This document shows positions 5,629 to 6,399 of a stretch of DNA of 6,399 nt, in pieces. This DNA is from Gammaproteobacteria bacterium (GTDB lineage Bacteria > Pseudomonadota > Gammaproteobacteria > Chromatiales > Chromatiaceae). Location of the stretch: positions 1 through 6,399 of the forward strand of contig SBFV01000163.1 of NCBI GenBank assembly GCA_006227775.1, written 5' to 3'. The notes under the pieces were generated by a model, which searched no databases, was not told the DNA's origin, and worked only from the letters and a program-made list of their open reading frames with translations. The translations under genes were made by a program, and so were the position numbers. Position 1 is the stretch's first letter. Each line of letters starts with the position of its first letter.

Positions 5629-5645
5629 GTGAGCATTTAGCTCAC
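5629..5645. promoter_or_regulatory. Palindromic candidate operator upstream of the small secreted-protein gene
   Basis: GTGAGC-ATTTA-GCTCAC is a perfect six-base inverted repeat with an AT-rich five-base centre. It lies 44 bases before the ATG at 5585, in the gap after coaE. It has the form of a dimeric regulator site; the regulator is unknown. It could also be a short hairpin in the leader. Confidence 0.4.
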
Positions 5646-5690
5646 GATGAGGAGATTAGGGCACATCCCCATCCTATTGCCACTAATAAT

Positions 5691-6335
5691 TTACTGTTGA
5701 CCGATTCCGGCGGGGTGCGCCGCGGCCGCCAATCGCAGATACCGTTGGTGCAAAGCGTCGGTTTGCCGCATCAGTTCATCGCGGTTGCCCATGTTCTCGA
5801 TGATGTCGTCCGCCCCCGCCCGCCGGGTGGCGCGACTCGCCTGGGTGGCGATGATCCGCCGGACCTCCGCCGCGGAAAGCCCGTTGCGCAACATCACGCG
5901 CTGGATCTGCTGGTCTTCGGGCAGGTCAACCACCAGGATGCGGTCCGCGACGGCCGTCCAGCCGGTCTCGAACAGCAGGGGGATCACCACGACGGCATAG
6001 GGGGCCTGGACTTGGCGCAATGCCGTTTCCAGGCGGGCGCGGATGAGCGGATGGAGGATGGCCTCCAGCCGCTGGCGGGCGCTGGCGTCGGCGAAGACCC
6101 GGCGACGCATGGCGGGTCGGTCCAGGCTGCCATCCGACGCGACCACTTCGGCACCAAAGGCGGCGGCGATGACCGGCATGGCCGCGCCCCCCGGCGCGGT
6201 CAAGGCATGCGCGATCGAGTCCGTATCGATGATGGCGGCGCCGAGGGCCGCCAGGCGGGTGGAGACGCTGGTTTTGCCGCTGCCGATGCCGCCGGTCAGG
6301 GCGACCACCAGCGGGGGCCGGCCGGGGCGTGGCAT
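5691..6335 (-). CDS. coaE: Dephospho-CoA kinase
   Basis: CoaE phosphorylates the 3'-hydroxyl of the ribose of dephospho-CoA with ATP, the last step of coenzyme A synthesis, in the cytoplasm. The 214 residues begin, after a short basic/proline leader, with the P-loop GGIGSGKT (15-22). Next come DTDSIAH (D39 the expected catalytic aspartate), LEAILHPLIR (90-99), and PLLFETG (119-125). The lid/adenine region follows with RNGLSAAEVRRIIATQASR and ADDIIENMG. Length is close to the usual 200-210. The ATG at 6335 follows the stop of the upstream gene by four bases, so the two are probably co-transcribed. Only a weak AAG-type ribosome site is seen, suggesting translational coupling. The usual downstream yacG is not next; the small secreted-protein gene is. 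Confidence 0.96.
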   Translation of the reverse strand: MPRPGRPPLVVALTGGIGSGKTSVSTRLAALGAAIIDTDSIAHALTAPGGAAMPVIAAAFGAEVVASDGSLDRPAMRRRVFADASARQRLEAILHPLIRARLETALRQVQAPYAVVVIPLLFETGWTAVADRILVVDLPEDQQIQRVMLRNGLSAAEVRRIIATQASRATRRAGADDIIENMGNRDELMRQTDALHQRYLRLAAAAHPAGIGQQ

Positions 6336-6339
6336 CTTG

Positions 6340-6399
6340 TCAGCCCAGTCCGGACCAGCGCAGATAGGCGCCGCTGATGCCCTCGCCCCACAGCAGGGC
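6340..6399 (-). CDS. pilD: Probable prepilin peptidase, C-terminal fragment
   Basis: Nineteen codons and a TGA enter from the right edge, reading ALLWGEGISGAYLRWSGLG. This matches the usual last membrane segment and tail of type IV prepilin peptidases, which cleave and N-methylate type IV pilin and type II secretion pseudopilin leaders at the inner membrane. As known of many gammaproteobacteria, pilD directly precedes coaE, as here with a four-base gap. No catalytic residue is in the window, so the call rests on the tail and gene order. Confidence 0.7.
   Translation of the reverse strand, partial: ALLWGEGISGAYLRWSGLG

Noticed and set aside
5629..5645. Reading the palindrome as a CRP site
   Set aside because: The TGTGA and TCAC halves are nine bases apart, not six, so the spacing does not fit CRP.
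5625..6377. Long plus-strand frame opposite coaE
   Set aside because: Antisense shadow of coaE, whose P-loop and other motifs are intact.

Overview
The window is a high-GC stretch of an ordinary gammaproteobacterial chromosome. The gene set and the local orders (rnt-ubiG followed by a gph/mupP-like start, and a prepilin peptidase tail directly before coaE) fit a Chromatiales-like organism such as a purple sulfur bacterium. That placement is inference from gene content and recall, not from a search. I see no tRNA, rRNA, CRISPR array, insertion sequence or phage gene, and no obvious new multi-gene system.

Layout. From the left edge to about 1735 lies a minus-strand operon: RNase T (rnt), then the ubiquinone O-methyltransferase UbiG, whose probable GTG start overlaps the rnt stop by four bases, then the first 13 codons of a probable phosphoglycolate-phosphatase-type HAD protein (1-39). 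The 197-bp gap between ubiG and that last gene holds a 100-bp element with perfect 24-bp inverted ends (97-196). It is the most striking non-coding structure here.

Divergently, on the plus strand, come an exported TraB/GumN-family protein (1934-2845) with a good extended -10 promoter and a leader hairpin, and then the lipoprotein MlaA (2972-3742), which retrieves mislocalised phospholipids from the outer membrane. Convergent to mlaA is pyrC (dihydroorotase, 3837-4886, minus), separated from it by a GC-rich hairpin region.

Upstream of pyrC is a 300-bp gap. Its first 185 bp show no gene, and it also holds a strong minus-strand terminator (5072-5106). That terminator closes a small secreted protein gene (5187-5585) encoding a four-cysteine domain followed by four 14-residue Ala/Pro-rich repeats. 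An inverted repeat (5629-5645) lies upstream of this gene. The right end carries coaE (last step of CoA synthesis) and the final 19 codons of a probable prepilin peptidase, pilD, on the minus strand.

The genes serve RNA maturation, quinone synthesis, envelope lipid asymmetry, pyrimidine synthesis and CoA synthesis. They do not form one pathway. The parts most worth following up are the 100-bp inverted-repeat element, the small cysteine/repeat protein with its upstream palindrome, and the leader and 3'-end hairpins around the TraB/GumN gene.
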